A stretch of DNA of 64,000 bases from JAPOUP01 sp965221405. GTDB taxonomy: Bacteria; Pseudomonadota; Alphaproteobacteria; Rhodobacterales; Rhodobacteraceae. Below are positions 53,140 through 61,090 of this stretch, piece after piece. The first letter of the stretch is position 1. Every line of letters starts with the position of its first letter. Location: contig CBDCSE010000002.1 of NCBI GenBank assembly GCA_965221405.1, forward strand, positions 1,550,001 through 1,614,000, read 5' to 3'. Under the pieces are notes generated by a model. The model worked only from the letters and a program-made list of their open reading frames with translations, had not been told where the DNA came from and made no database searches. The translations under genes and the position numbers were made by a program.

Positions 53140-54390
53140 TCACGCCGTAAGCCGGTTTCCATTGACGCCGGCAACGCGCACCTCCGTGATTGTGCCTTTT
53201 CGCCGTGGCACTGATAACTCCACCTGCGCGAACTGTTCCGTCCGACCAACCGTCACGCTTTCCATCAGTACCCTGTGAACACGGCCCACCTGTGCTTTCA
53301 GGTGCTTTTCGGCGGCCATTTTTCCCGCCATCCTAAGTCGCGCGGAGCGCTCCCTGATCGCGCATCCATCAACCTGGGGCATTCGCGCCGCGGGAGCACC
53401 CGGACGGGCGGAGAAGGGGAATACATGCAACCAGGTCAGGCCACACTCACTGACCATACGCAGGGAATTCTCGAACATCGCCTCGGTTTCGGTCGGGAAC
53501 CCGACGATGATATCGGCGCCGAAGGTCATCTCGGGCCGCAGTCGCCTCATCTCCCGGCAGAATCCAACCGCGTCGGCATACCTGTGCCTGCGTTTCATGC
53601 GTTTGAGAATGAGATCGTCTCCTGCCTGCAGGCTCAGATGCAGATGCGGCATCAGCCGAGGCTGTTCGACAAAAGCCCTCATCAGCTTCCCGTCGACCTC
53701 GATCGAGTCAATCGAACTTAACCGCAGGCGCGGCAGTTCCGGCAAGGAGTCAAGGATCCTCCACACCAGGTCGCCGAGTCCTGACTGGACGGAAAGATCG
53801 TTGCCCCAGGCAGTTAGATCCACGCCGGTCAGAACCACTTCCCTGTAGCCGCGACTGACGAGTCTTCGAATCCGCTCGATGACGGCATCCGCCGGAACGG
53901 ATCGGGAGTTCCCCCGCCCAAATGGAATGACACAGAACGTACAGCGATGGTCACAGCCATTCTGGATCTGAACGTAGGCGCGGCTTCTGGAACCGACTCC
54001 ATCGCTGGCATCACCTTCCGTTCTGGCGACACCCATGATGTCACCGACGTGAACCCGCCCCGCCTCCACCGCCTCTCCAGACGCGATCCCTTCCCATGTT
54101 GCGGGTGCGACTTTCTCGGCGTTGCCGATCACCAGATCGACTTCTTCCATTGCCGCGAAACCTTCGGCGTCGACCTGCGCGGCACATCCGGTGACAATCA
54201 CCTTCACGCTGGAATCCGCCCGGCGTAGCCGACGTATCTCCTTTCGTGCTTTTCTAACCGCTTCCGCGGTTACCGCGCAGGTGTTGACGACAACCGCGTT
54301 TTCCACGCCATGGCGTGCCGCCAGAGAACGCATCGCCTCTGTCTCACAGGCGTTGAGTCGGCAGCCTAAGGTTGCGAAACGCGTCGACAT
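53140..54390 (-). CDS. mtaB: tRNA t6A37 methylthiotransferase MtaB
   Basis: MtaB converts t6A37 to ms2t6A37 in tRNAs reading ANN codons. The 416-residue protein has the N-terminal UPF0004 cluster domain (TLGCRLNACETEAM, VVNTCAVTAEAVRKARKEIR, VTGCAAQVDAEGF). The radical-SAM site is QNGCDHRCTFCVIPFGRGNSR (residues ~130-150), and a TRAM-like tail follows. ATG 54390 gives the family start MSTRFATLGCR. It begins 8 bp after the dapF stop on the same strand. A neighbouring ftsY, usual in relatives, is absent. Confidence 0.92.
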   Translation of the reverse strand: MSTRFATLGCRLNACETEAMRSLAARHGVENAVVVNTCAVTAEAVRKARKEIRRLRRADSSVKVIVTGCAAQVDAEGFAAMEEVDLVIGNAEKVAPATWEGIASGEAVEAGRVHVGDIMGVARTEGDASDGVGSRSRAYVQIQNGCDHRCTFCVIPFGRGNSRSVPADAVIERIRRLVSRGYREVVLTGVDLTAWGNDLSVQSGLGDLVWRILDSLPELPRLRLSSIDSIEVDGKLMRAFVEQPRLMPHLHLSLQAGDDLILKRMKRRHRYADAVGFCREMRRLRPEMTFGADIIVGFPTETEAMFENSLRMVSECGLTWLHVFPFSARPGAPAARMPQVDGCAIRERSARLRMAGKMAAEKHLKAQVGRVHRVLMESVTVGRTEQFAQVELSVPRRKGTITEVRVAGVNGNRLTA

Positions 54391-54398
54391 TCGATGCT

Positions 54399-55235
54399 TC
54401 ACTTCCCGTTCAGCGCTTCCGGCCGAAGCGTAGCATCGAACACACGGGCAGTTGGGCCGGCCAGCCACACCCCATCCTCATTCCAGTCAACTTCCATTTC
54501 GCCACCATCCAACCTGACGGCCACCCGCCGACCTGTCAGGCCGCGGCGCGCGGCGGCAACGACCGCCGCGCATGAAGAGGATCCCGAAGCGGGTGTCACC
54601 CCGGCACCCCGTTCCCATACCCGCAGCCGGATACGGTCCGGGCCATACAGGCTGCAGAACTGAACGTTGGTGCGTTCAGGGAATAGTGGATGGCGCTCCA
54701 CCTCCGCTCCACGAGCCTCCAGATCGATTGCATCGACATCCTCCACGAAAAAAGTGCAATGGGGATTGCCCATGCCGGTGGCGACCGGATCACCCTCCAG
54801 CGGAAGGGAAAGCGTATCCAGAGCCTCGGACAGCGGAATGTCGCTCCACGTCAACTCCGGCTTTCCCATATTTACCCGCGTCCGTCCGTCGCCAGCATCC
54901 GCGCAGGCAAGAACACCACGTTCAGTCCGCAGTGTGAGAGACGTACTGTGCGCCTCGTCCATTAGAAACCGTGCCACGCAGCGGGTTGCATTGCCGCAGG
55001 CTGCAGAACCCGAGCCGTCCACATTCCAGAACCTGAGTCCCGCGGCGGCTTCCTGATCCGATTCGATCAGGACCAGCTGGTCAAAACCGACTCCATACCG
55101 TCGGTCACCCAGTGACCGCACCATATCAGCTGAAATCGAAACCGGCCGCCTGCGGCCATCAATGACCAAGAAGTCATTTCCCAAGCCATGCATTTTCATG
55201 AACGGCAAACCGGAGATATTTTCGTGCATCGGCAT
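54399..55235 (-). CDS. dapF: Diaminopimelate epimerase with the second catalytic Cys replaced by Ser
   Basis: DapF converts LL- to meso-diaminopimelate for lysine and peptidoglycan. The 278-residue protein has MKMHGLGNDFLVIDG near the start and the first active-site motif GSAACGNATRCVA (Cys present). The second motif, ACG(T/S)GAC in the family, reads PASGSSSCAAVV (codons GCT TCG GGA TCC): the catalytic Cys is Ser. GNPHCTFFVEDVDAIDLEA and the rest look intact. I start at ATG 55235; an ATG at 55229 is also possible. The gene lies just upstream of mtaB. Reduced or lost activity is inferred. Confidence 0.9.
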   Translation of the reverse strand: MPMHENISGLPFMKMHGLGNDFLVIDGRRRPVSISADMVRSLGDRRYGVGFDQLVLIESDQEAAAGLRFWNVDGSGSAACGNATRCVARFLMDEAHSTSLTLRTERGVLACADAGDGRTRVNMGKPELTWSDIPLSEALDTLSLPLEGDPVATGMGNPHCTFFVEDVDAIDLEARGAEVERHPLFPERTNVQFCSLYGPDRIRLRVWERGAGVTPASGSSSCAAVVAAARRGLTGRRVAVRLDGGEMEVDWNEDGVWLAGPTARVFDATLRPEALNGK

Positions 55236-55289
55236 TCCATGGCATATATGGCGGTAGGTCCGATAGATCCAGAAACCCTTCCCAACCAA

Positions 55290-55779
55290 GTCACGGACAA
55301 TGACTTCGGTCCATTACTGTGTCGCGGACGCGGCCCGGTATTGGTGAATTCAGGCTGCGGTGCGCCATTTCGGGACGTCTGCCGCCCGGCGGTTCGTACG
55401 GCGGCACAGGGTGCCTGTGATACAGTTCGCGCACCCCACTGACCAGCGACTAACCTCTTTTCCAGTCGGTCGAAGACAATATGGTGGCAGCCAACCTCGA
55501 TGATTCCGGAGCTGTAAGGGCAGGCCACAGCGACGGTAATCACCTGGGCGAATCCGGCGGGGATTCAACCGGCGGTAGTGCGCCAACTCCATCACCTTCC
55601 CGCAGCGACTCCCTTTCAGGACGGTTCATTTGGGGGTCGCCACCGCATTTCCGGCCCTGATCAGAACCCCTGGAACTGGGCTGGCGCCCGCGGAGAATAT
55701 CCGGTTGAAGTCGCTGCCCATCAAATCTAGGTTAAGGTCATAAGCAGGATGGTCCCCGACACGGGCTGGAATGGGAAAT
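55290..55779. other. Intergenic stretch between dapF and tRNA-Lys
   Basis: About 490 bp without a supported gene on either strand. A signal recognition particle RNA was considered and not recognised. The dapF promoter lies at its left end. Confidence 0.35.
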
Positions 55780-55855
55780 GGGCCGTTAGCTCAGTTGGTA
55801 GAGCAACTGACTTTTAATCAGTGGGTCGCAGGTTCGAATCCTGCACGGCTCACCA
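55780..55855 (+). tRNA. tRNA-Lys (TTT anticodon)
   Basis: The acceptor GGGCCGT/ACGGCTC, anticodon loop CTTTTAA, T-arm GCAGGTTCGAATCCTGC and encoded CCA make a full cloverleaf. Its last 39 bases recur at 58743-58781, so it is the attachment site of an integrated element. Confidence 0.96.
55817..55855 (+). repeat. 39-bp attachment repeat, left (inside tRNA-Lys)
   Basis: The stretch from ATCAGTGGGTCGCAGG to CACCA is the same as 58743-58781. Confidence 0.85.
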
Positions 55856-56162
55856 TACGAAATCCCATGAAATCAGTAATATAATCGAAAAGTCGGGGGC
55901 CGCCGGAAACGGCGGCTTCATGGCGTTTCAGCACTATGTCAGCAGATAAAGCGGAAACCGCCAAACCGCCCGTGATTCGCCCGATCCGCGAATCACCCGG
56001 CGGTCGCGCCAATGTCAGCCGCTCAAACCATGTCTGTTCCGCAAGTTCAGGGCGAACCGTGAAGTATCTCGTTCCCGTTTCAGGATCAGCCATCTTGTCC
56101 AAAAGAAAGTCTTTCTGCCTGTCGGTAAGCGCGTTGAATGCGTTCAGGTCCAGTTCTTCCAT
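55818..56162 (-). CDS. Unrecognised protein whose C-terminus is antisense tRNA-Lys
   Basis: The 114-residue frame begins MEELDLNAFNALTDRQKDFL and reads VRPELAEQTWFERLTLARPP in the middle. The last ten codons (SRAGFEPATH) are read from the antisense strand of tRNA-Lys, so the original stop was replaced at integration. It may be a truncated gene of the element. No family recognised. Confidence 0.5.
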   Translation of the reverse strand: MEELDLNAFNALTDRQKDFLLDKMADPETGTRYFTVRPELAEQTWFERLTLARPPGDSRIGRITGGLAVSALSADIVLKRHEAAVSGGPRLFDYITDFMGFRMVSRAGFEPATH

Positions 56163-56281
56163 CTTTCTTTTACAAAGCGGGGGTACTGAATGTCTTCCGG
56201 GACGAATCAGGCGCCTGATTCGCCCCGCCAGCTTCCCGGTCCTCCCGTCCTCCGGGAGCCCATGCTATCATTGTATGTAAT

Positions 56282-56560
56282 CACTACTGTTCCGTTAAAA
56301 ACCGAATAAAGTCAGTTGCCTAGGGAGGCCGGTCTGGTGGGAAACGGTTCCGGAATCGGCAAGCGGTCGATTCAAGGGGATTCTCCCGGAACAGGTGATG
56401 TCCGGAATCCGCGGGATTGTGTGGAGACCGGGTTCGGAGCTGAACCGTTTCCTGATGGTGGCCACGGGTACGTGGACGGAGACGGCGGTCCGGGTCCTCA
56501 CCGCATTGGCCGGAGCGCCCCGGCCAGCCAGCCAGGCGTCCGCGAACCGGAGTGGCGGAG
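56282..56560 (-). pseudogene. IS4-family transposase C-terminal fragment
   Basis: The reverse strand reads NAVRTRTAVSVHVPVATIRK and ends RQLTLFGF, matching the tail of the IS4 copy at 36340-37608. The terminus CACTACTGTTCCGTTAAA at 56282 is its outer end. The other end and most of the gene are gone. Confidence 0.7.
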
Positions 56561-56649
56561 ACCGGCCCGCATGGCCCGCCATACAGGCCATCCGGATCAC
56601 CGATATAGGTCTGGATTTTTGCACGGCACGGCACGGGGCGGCCGTCCGG

Positions 56650-56793
56650 ATGTCGGAGAGCGAGGCGCGGGAATACGACGCCATCGCCGGGGAGACCGGC
56701 GTCTCCCGCGCCGAGGCGATCCGTCAGCTCGCGGCAAAGGGATTGCTCGCCAGGCGGCGGCCCCATGCCTCGGGCGAGGATGGAGATGTCTGA
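56650..56793 (+). CDS. Ribbon-helix-helix (CopG-like) protein or fragment
   Basis: The 47-codon frame MSESEAREYDAIAGETGVSR and AEAIRQLAAKGLLARRRP is a ribbon-helix-helix pattern such as in antitoxins or mobilisation accessory proteins. ATG at 56650 might not be the true start, since the beta-strand part is missing and IS debris precedes it. Probably truncated. Confidence 0.45.
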   Translation: MSESEAREYDAIAGETGVSRAEAIRQLAAKGLLARRRPHASGEDGDV

Positions 56794-56875
56794 AACGCTA
56801 CGGAAATCGGGATCGGGAAACGTCCGCGCACGGTTAGGAGCTTCCTCAAGAACTAAGGGTTTCGGAAAGCGGGCT

Positions 56876-57163
56876 TCATAGGATTTCACTATTGACAAGA
56901 ATCTCCTCATATTCTTCCTGTCCTATATCGCATTTGACAATTTCCCTGAACGTATCCTCCCTAACCCTGCACTGTTTGGCCATACGGGTGACCAGATATG
57001 ATGAAATGTCTTTTCCGGCTGCCCCGTGCGAAGTCACGGTGAAGATGTTGGTTTTCTCACCACATAACCTGACATAGACAAACCTTTTGTGGTTGCCGCC
57101 TTGATCTTTTCTAAATCCTTTCCTTTGAAGGGAAGACTCGACTTTCCCACGCTTTAAGGTCAC
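56876..57163 (-). CDS. Small basic protein, third gene of the island operon
   Basis: The 95-residue protein begins MTLKRGKVESSLQRKGFRKD and reads GNHKRFVYVRLCGEKTNIFT, VTSHGAAGKDISSYLVTRMA and EDTFREIVKCDIGQEEYEEI. It resembles small HicA-like or YcfA-like proteins with a K-x-T-x(n)-SHG core (dsRNA-binding-like fold), an impression only. Its ATG overlaps the stop of the previous gene by 4 bases, so it is translationally coupled. Function unknown; a toxin or RNA-binding partner is possible. Confidence 0.7.
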   Translation of the reverse strand: MTLKRGKVESSLQRKGFRKDQGGNHKRFVYVRLCGEKTNIFTVTSHGAAGKDISSYLVTRMAKQCRVREDTFREIVKCDIGQEEYEEILVNSEIL

Positions 57164-57591
57164 TCCACCACCCTAACACGAAGGTCATGCTTCAAATTCC
57201 TGGCCTCCCGTGAAAGACGGCCGTCTTCCTCCAAAACGAAAGTTCGCCACAGAAAGGGCAGCACGTCTTCGCGCAGCTCCTTTCTGGCATCCTCCAGACC
57301 TGGCGCATGGACGAAAACACTTTCGTAGAGACCGTGCCCGTGCACTTCCCACGCATTATCCTCAGGGCTTTGCCGAAATTCAAACGTCAGGGCCGGACGA
57401 AGCCGAACGGTCCTGCCCTCTAAAAGAAATTCATTTACTGCCTCTAGTATAAAGCCCGGCGCATCAACCGTACCTGGTATATATTCCAGCGACGGCGAAA
57501 CTTCATGAGGTAGAGGATAAACGTTGATCAATGGACCGAAATCCATGTTTCCGACCCGCGACAATTCCGAATCGTTGGTCATCAGGTTCAT
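57160..57591 (-). CDS. Unrecognised 143-residue protein, second gene of the island operon
   Basis: The frame begins MNLMTNDSELSRVGNMDFGP and has VYPLPHEVSPSLEYIPGTVD, AVNEFLLEGRTVRLRPALTF and a C-terminus rich in Arg/Lys and Glu (ARKELREDVLPFLWRTFVLE). It lacks a signal peptide or membrane helix. The start overlaps the upstream gene (57588-57591) and the stop overlaps the next. No family recognised. Confidence 0.7.
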   Translation of the reverse strand: MNLMTNDSELSRVGNMDFGPLINVYPLPHEVSPSLEYIPGTVDAPGFILEAVNEFLLEGRTVRLRPALTFEFRQSPEDNAWEVHGHGLYESVFVHAPGLEDARKELREDVLPFLWRTFVLEEDGRLSREARNLKHDLRVRVVE

Positions 57592-57911
57592 TTTGACCCG
57601 TTCCTGGATTGGGGCGCTTGCTTCATCGAAAACGCGGTGTTGATATCGCCAAGATCACTTTCCAGTCTTGACAGAGCATGGCTAATAATGGCGCAAAGAT
57701 CCTTGGCCGTATGGAAACTCATCGTCAAGACAGCACATGGTTCCATAGCTGACTCACTACCGACTTTGCCATCCACTTCGATAACGGGTCGGACATCCGT
57801 GAAAACCACTTTCATATCCGTTCCGCTAACTGCGAGATTGATGCCAGAGGCGTAGAAAGCGGGAACTTCCTTCACCCGCGTTTCTTCCGTATCAGTCAAT
57901 GCTTGCTCCAT
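57588..57911 (-). CDS. DUF3467-like protein, first gene of the island operon
   Basis: The 107-residue frame contains PAFYASGINLAVSGTDMKVV FTDVRP and PCAVLTMSFHTAKDLCAIIS, followed by an acidic helix (SRLESDLGDINTAF). This is reminiscent of DUF3467, a small family of unknown function. It is the promoter-proximal gene; the ~830 bp upstream are AT-rich and hold no other gene. Overlap with the second gene is 4 bases (ATGA). Confidence 0.65.
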   Translation of the reverse strand: MEQALTDTEETRVKEVPAFYASGINLAVSGTDMKVVFTDVRPVIEVDGKVGSESAMEPCAVLTMSFHTAKDLCAIISHALSRLESDLGDINTAFSMKQAPQSRNGSK

Positions 57912-58727
57912 CGAGAAAGTATCCTAACTAGCGCCCGGGGCGGTCAAATCCACTGCGAGCCATGAAAGTTCGGATACTGGCTTGCGGTAGGGTTAGAAGG
58001 CGGTTATCGGCAATTGTGTTTTGCCCGTACGCAGATAAAGTAACGTTTTGTGACAGAATAAGACAGGCTGGGATCAATCACATAATTACGCAAAATAGAT
58101 CAATAAGATAGATTCGGCCAGTCACCGCATCACTTCTTTGCGACTTCAACGCCTTCACCTTTCAGCCGCCTGATGCAGCGCCCTCGGGCCCGATCCGGCA
58201 AGCGGCTCACGCCGGACTTACCACATACAATCGGCGGACCCGGGTTCATTTCGCCGGGGGGACCCGCGCCGGGGCAGAGCTTCACGTGAGACGCTCCCAC
58301 GGCGCGTGGGATGGCATCACGGCGCGCTCATGGCCTGACTTGCCCCCCCCCCCCCCCTTGGGACCTACCCGCAGACTATGGCCCTCACAGGCGCTCTCAC
58401 GCGATCTGGGGCGTGTCAGCGGAAAACCGCCGACGCGAATCCTGCGGGAAACCCATGTTCATATCCCGAGGGCGGCCCGCGGAAAACGAAAATCCCCGCG
58501 ATCCGTGCAGGGTCATGGCCGGACTTGTTCCACCGTCGGCATGGTACCGGTTACGGTTTTTTATATATGGGAGCGCAGATCGGCCACCGGCACGGTCAAA
58601 CCGCTGGCACGGCACGGTTTTTCCGGTGGGCGAGGGGCGCGTTTTTCGGCTATCCGCTGACATGGTGCTGGCACGGACGTGCGCCGCTTACAGATTTCAC
58701 CACAATATCAATTGCTTAGACGTTTGG
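57912..58727. other. Non-coding stretch with a C15 run, probable operon promoter
   Basis: No supported gene in 816 bp. The first ~230 bp are AT-rich (57950-58130) and probably hold the minus-strand promoter of the operon at 57911. A run of 15 C is at 58343-58357. A reverse frame ending RCIRRLKGEGVEVAKK at ~58129 may be a scrap of a lost gene. Confidence 0.4.
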
Positions 58728-58752
58728 ACCCACTGATTGAATATCAGTGGGT
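58728..58752 (+). repeat. 10-bp palindrome at the right attachment site
   Basis: ACCCACTGAT (58728-58737) and its exact reverse complement (58743-58752) flank TGAAT. The right arm is the start of the 39-bp tRNA copy. Confidence 0.7.
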
Positions 58753-58781
58753 CGCAGGTTCGAATCCTGCACGGCTCACCA
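58743..58781 (+). repeat. 39-bp attachment repeat, right
   Basis: Identical to tRNA-Lys 55817-55855. It marks the right edge of the integrated element; original chromosome resumes after it. Confidence 0.85.
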
Positions 58782-58908
58782 CTTCCCATTCCGTCATCCT
58801 TTCCCTGTTCGGGATTGGGGTCGGATTTCACGAGCCTGTCGGGAAGGTTCGTGAAATTGGGCTTGCCATTGGGGCGGGCTAAGGCTTTCGCCCTTTCAGC
58901 GGTCTCCC
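58746..58908 (+). repeat. 163-bp direct repeat, left of IS1634
   Basis: Perfectly identical to 60870-61032 and directly abuts both ends of the IS. Includes 36 bases of the tRNA-Lys copy. Confidence 0.9.
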
Positions 58909-60869
58909 CTTGACTTCCTACATTGCCGGATTCTGGCGGTGCGTAACTGACTGTATTTGTGGTCCATTGGGTCTCGATTCCCCGGGACGGCGATGTAGTG
59001 CCCACGGGGTATATTCCGCTTGACCCTCCGGCCCGTCCGGTCCATACTTCCGGCATGTTCGTTCGCCACAAGAAGAGCGGAGACCGAATCCGCGTCCAGG
59101 TCGTCAGGTCGGTGCGCGACGGCGACAGGGTGCGCCAGAGGGTCGTGCGCCATGTCGGCACCGCGACGAGCGACGGGCAGCTCAGCCAGCTCGACCGCCT
59201 CGGGCGGCTGATCATCGAGGAGATGAGGCAGGCGGAGACGGCCCAGCTTCACCTGCTGACGCCGAAGCAGTACAGCGATCTCATCGCCCAGGCCCGTCTG
59301 GCGGTGGCGGATCCGCGGCCCTTCGGGGTCGACCTGGCCGAATGCCGCGAGGAGGCGCGGATCTCGGTCGGGCTGCGCGAGGCGCTTGGCGAGGTTTACG
59401 GCCGCCTGGGGTGGGATCGGGTGCTGGGCGCGCGGCGCATGAGCTCCAACCGCATCCTCAAGGAGATGGTCCTCGCGCGCGTCGCGCAGCCGCTCAGCAA
59501 GCGCGCCACGGTCCGCGAGCTCGACCGCCATGGCGATCTGTCGCTGAACCTCGACCAGGTCTACAGGACCATGGACTTTCTCGACGACGGCCTGATCGAC
59601 GCCATCCGCGGCCAGTCCCACGCGGCGGCCCGCAAGCTCTATGACGAGCCCGTCAGCGTCATCTTCTTCGACACCACGACGCTGTATTTCGAGAGCGAGG
59701 TGGAGGACGGCCTGCGCGCCAAGGGCTACAGCAAGGACGGCAAGCACCACCGCGTCCAGGTCGTATTCGCCCTTCTGGTCACCCCCGACGGCATCCCGCT
59801 GGGCTACGAGCTGTTCCCGGGCAGCAGCTACGAGGGCCACACCCTGATCTCCTCTCTCGCGGGGCTGGCCGAACGCTACCCCGCCGCGCGCTTCACGGTG
59901 GTGGCCGACGCCGGCATGATCAGCGCCGACAACGAGAGGCTGCTTCAGGAACGCGGCATCCCGTACATTCTCGGTGCCCGGCTCAGGTCCCAGACCGCGG
60001 AGTTCCGGAACCGGGCGCTCGAGCCCGACGGCTTCGTGGCGTGGCGGCCGATGAAGGAGTTCCCGACCTCGATCGCGCGCTACAAGAGCCTCAGGAAGGG
60101 CTCGACCAGGGTCATCGTCACCTGGTCGCCCAAACGCGCGCGCAAGGACGCGCGCCAGCGCGCGCAGGGCCTGGAGCGGCTGCGCAGGCGTCTCGCCGGG
60201 AGCGACAGGCCCGCGTCGGTCGCCGGGCGCGGGTACGCCCGTTTCCTCGCCTTCCCCGAGGGCCGGATCGAGATCGACGGGGACAAGGTCGCCGAAGCGG
60301 CGCGGTGGGACGGGATAGGCGGGATCGTGGCCTGGGGCCACGATGACGCCGACGCCCGCTTCCTCGTCATGCAGTACCGCCGGTTATGGGAGATCGAGGC
60401 GTGTTTCCGCGTGAACAAGCACGATCTCCGCATCCGCCCGGTCTTCCACTGGGTGAAACGCCGGGTGCGCGCCCACATCGCCATCTGCTACATGGCGTTC
60501 TGCTGCCTGCAGCACCTCCGCCACAGGCTCGCGCTGTCCGGCCACCCCATGAGCCCGGACGTCATCCGGCGCGAGCTCAACGCCCTGCAGATCAGCGTGC
60601 TGCACAGAAAGGGCACGGAACAGAAATACGCCATGCCCAGCCGGGCCTCGGCCAAGGCCCGGCGGATCTACCGGAGCCTCGGCCTCGGATGGAACGAAGC
60701 CCCGTTCCGGCTCCAGCCGACGCGAAAGACCGCAGCCCGGCGGGCAGGCGGGTGACAGAGCCCCGAAACCGGCGGCAATGAACGCGGGAACGTCCCGCGA
60801 TGTAGTGCCCATTCGAAATCCGGGCCGCCGAAAATCAATGACTTACAGCCGAAAATGTAGGAAGTCGAG
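58909..60869 (+). mobile_element. IS1634-family element, 1961 bp
   Basis: The left end CTTGACTTCCTACATT and the right end in reverse CTCGACTTCCTACATT form an inverted repeat of about 20 bp. A 15-bp direct repeat GCGATGTAGTGCCCA lies subterminally at 58990 and 60797. It carries one intact transposase gene. Confidence 0.85.
59055..60755 (+). CDS. IS1634-family transposase, intact
   Basis: The 566-residue protein begins MFVRHKKSGDRIRVQVVRSV and has SVIFFDTTTLYFESEVEDGL (first Asp), FTVVADAGMISADNERLLQE (second Asp), RRLWEIEACFRVNKHDLRIR (catalytic Glu, Y-R..E-like signature) and a C-terminal region AHIAICYMAFCCLQHLRHRL. ATG 59055 fits the family; the extra 32 codons upstream are in IS end sequence. 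It is complete with the DDE triad, so the element may be active. Confidence 0.9.
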   Translation: MFVRHKKSGDRIRVQVVRSVRDGDRVRQRVVRHVGTATSDGQLSQLDRLGRLIIEEMRQAETAQLHLLTPKQYSDLIAQARLAVADPRPFGVDLAECREEARISVGLREALGEVYGRLGWDRVLGARRMSSNRILKEMVLARVAQPLSKRATVRELDRHGDLSLNLDQVYRTMDFLDDGLIDAIRGQSHAAARKLYDEPVSVIFFDTTTLYFESEVEDGLRAKGYSKDGKHHRVQVVFALLVTPDGIPLGYELFPGSSYEGHTLISSLAGLAERYPAARFTVVADAGMISADNERLLQERGIPYILGARLRSQTAEFRNRALEPDGFVAWRPMKEFPTSIARYKSLRKGSTRVIVTWSPKRARKDARQRAQGLERLRRRLAGSDRPASVAGRGYARFLAFPEGRIEIDGDKVAEAARWDGIGGIVAWGHDDADARFLVMQYRRLWEIEACFRVNKHDLRIRPVFHWVKRRVRAHIAICYMAFCCLQHLRHRLALSGHPMSPDVIRRELNALQISVLHRKGTEQKYAMPSRASAKARRIYRSLGLGWNEAPFRLQPTRKTAARRAGG

Positions 60870-61032
60870 AGTGGGTCGCAGGTTCGAATCCTGCACGGCT
60901 CACCACTTCCCATTCCGTCATCCTTTCCCTGTTCGGGATTGGGGTCGGATTTCACGAGCCTGTCGGGAAGGTTCGTGAAATTGGGCTTGCCATTGGGGCG
61001 GGCTAAGGCTTTCGCCCTTTCAGCGGTCTCCC
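60870..61032 (+). repeat. 163-bp direct repeat, right of IS1634
   Basis: Identical to 58746-58908. Confidence 0.9.
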
Positions 61033-61090
61033 GAAATCCGGCCGCCGGGTGACTCGGACCCGGTCGTCCCGAATTGGACGTTGTGCAACA

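Larger units (their letters stand above)
55817..58781. mobile_element. Decayed integrative element in tRNA-Lys, about 2.9 kb
   Basis: The two 39-bp copies of the tRNA-Lys 3' half mark the edges, the standard product of tyrosine-recombinase integration. Inside are a small gene reading into the tRNA, an IS4 scrap, a ribbon-helix-helix fragment and a three-gene operon. No integrase is left. GC falls in the operon compared with the surroundings. Confidence 0.75.

Noticed and set aside
58286..58736. Small frames in the C15-containing stretch
   Set aside because: They pass through the homopolymer and lack any ribosome site or family resemblance.
60870..60904. Third copy of the tRNA-Lys 3' end as another attachment site
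   Set aside because: It is part of the exact 163-bp duplication made by the IS1634 insertion, so it is not an independent integration event.
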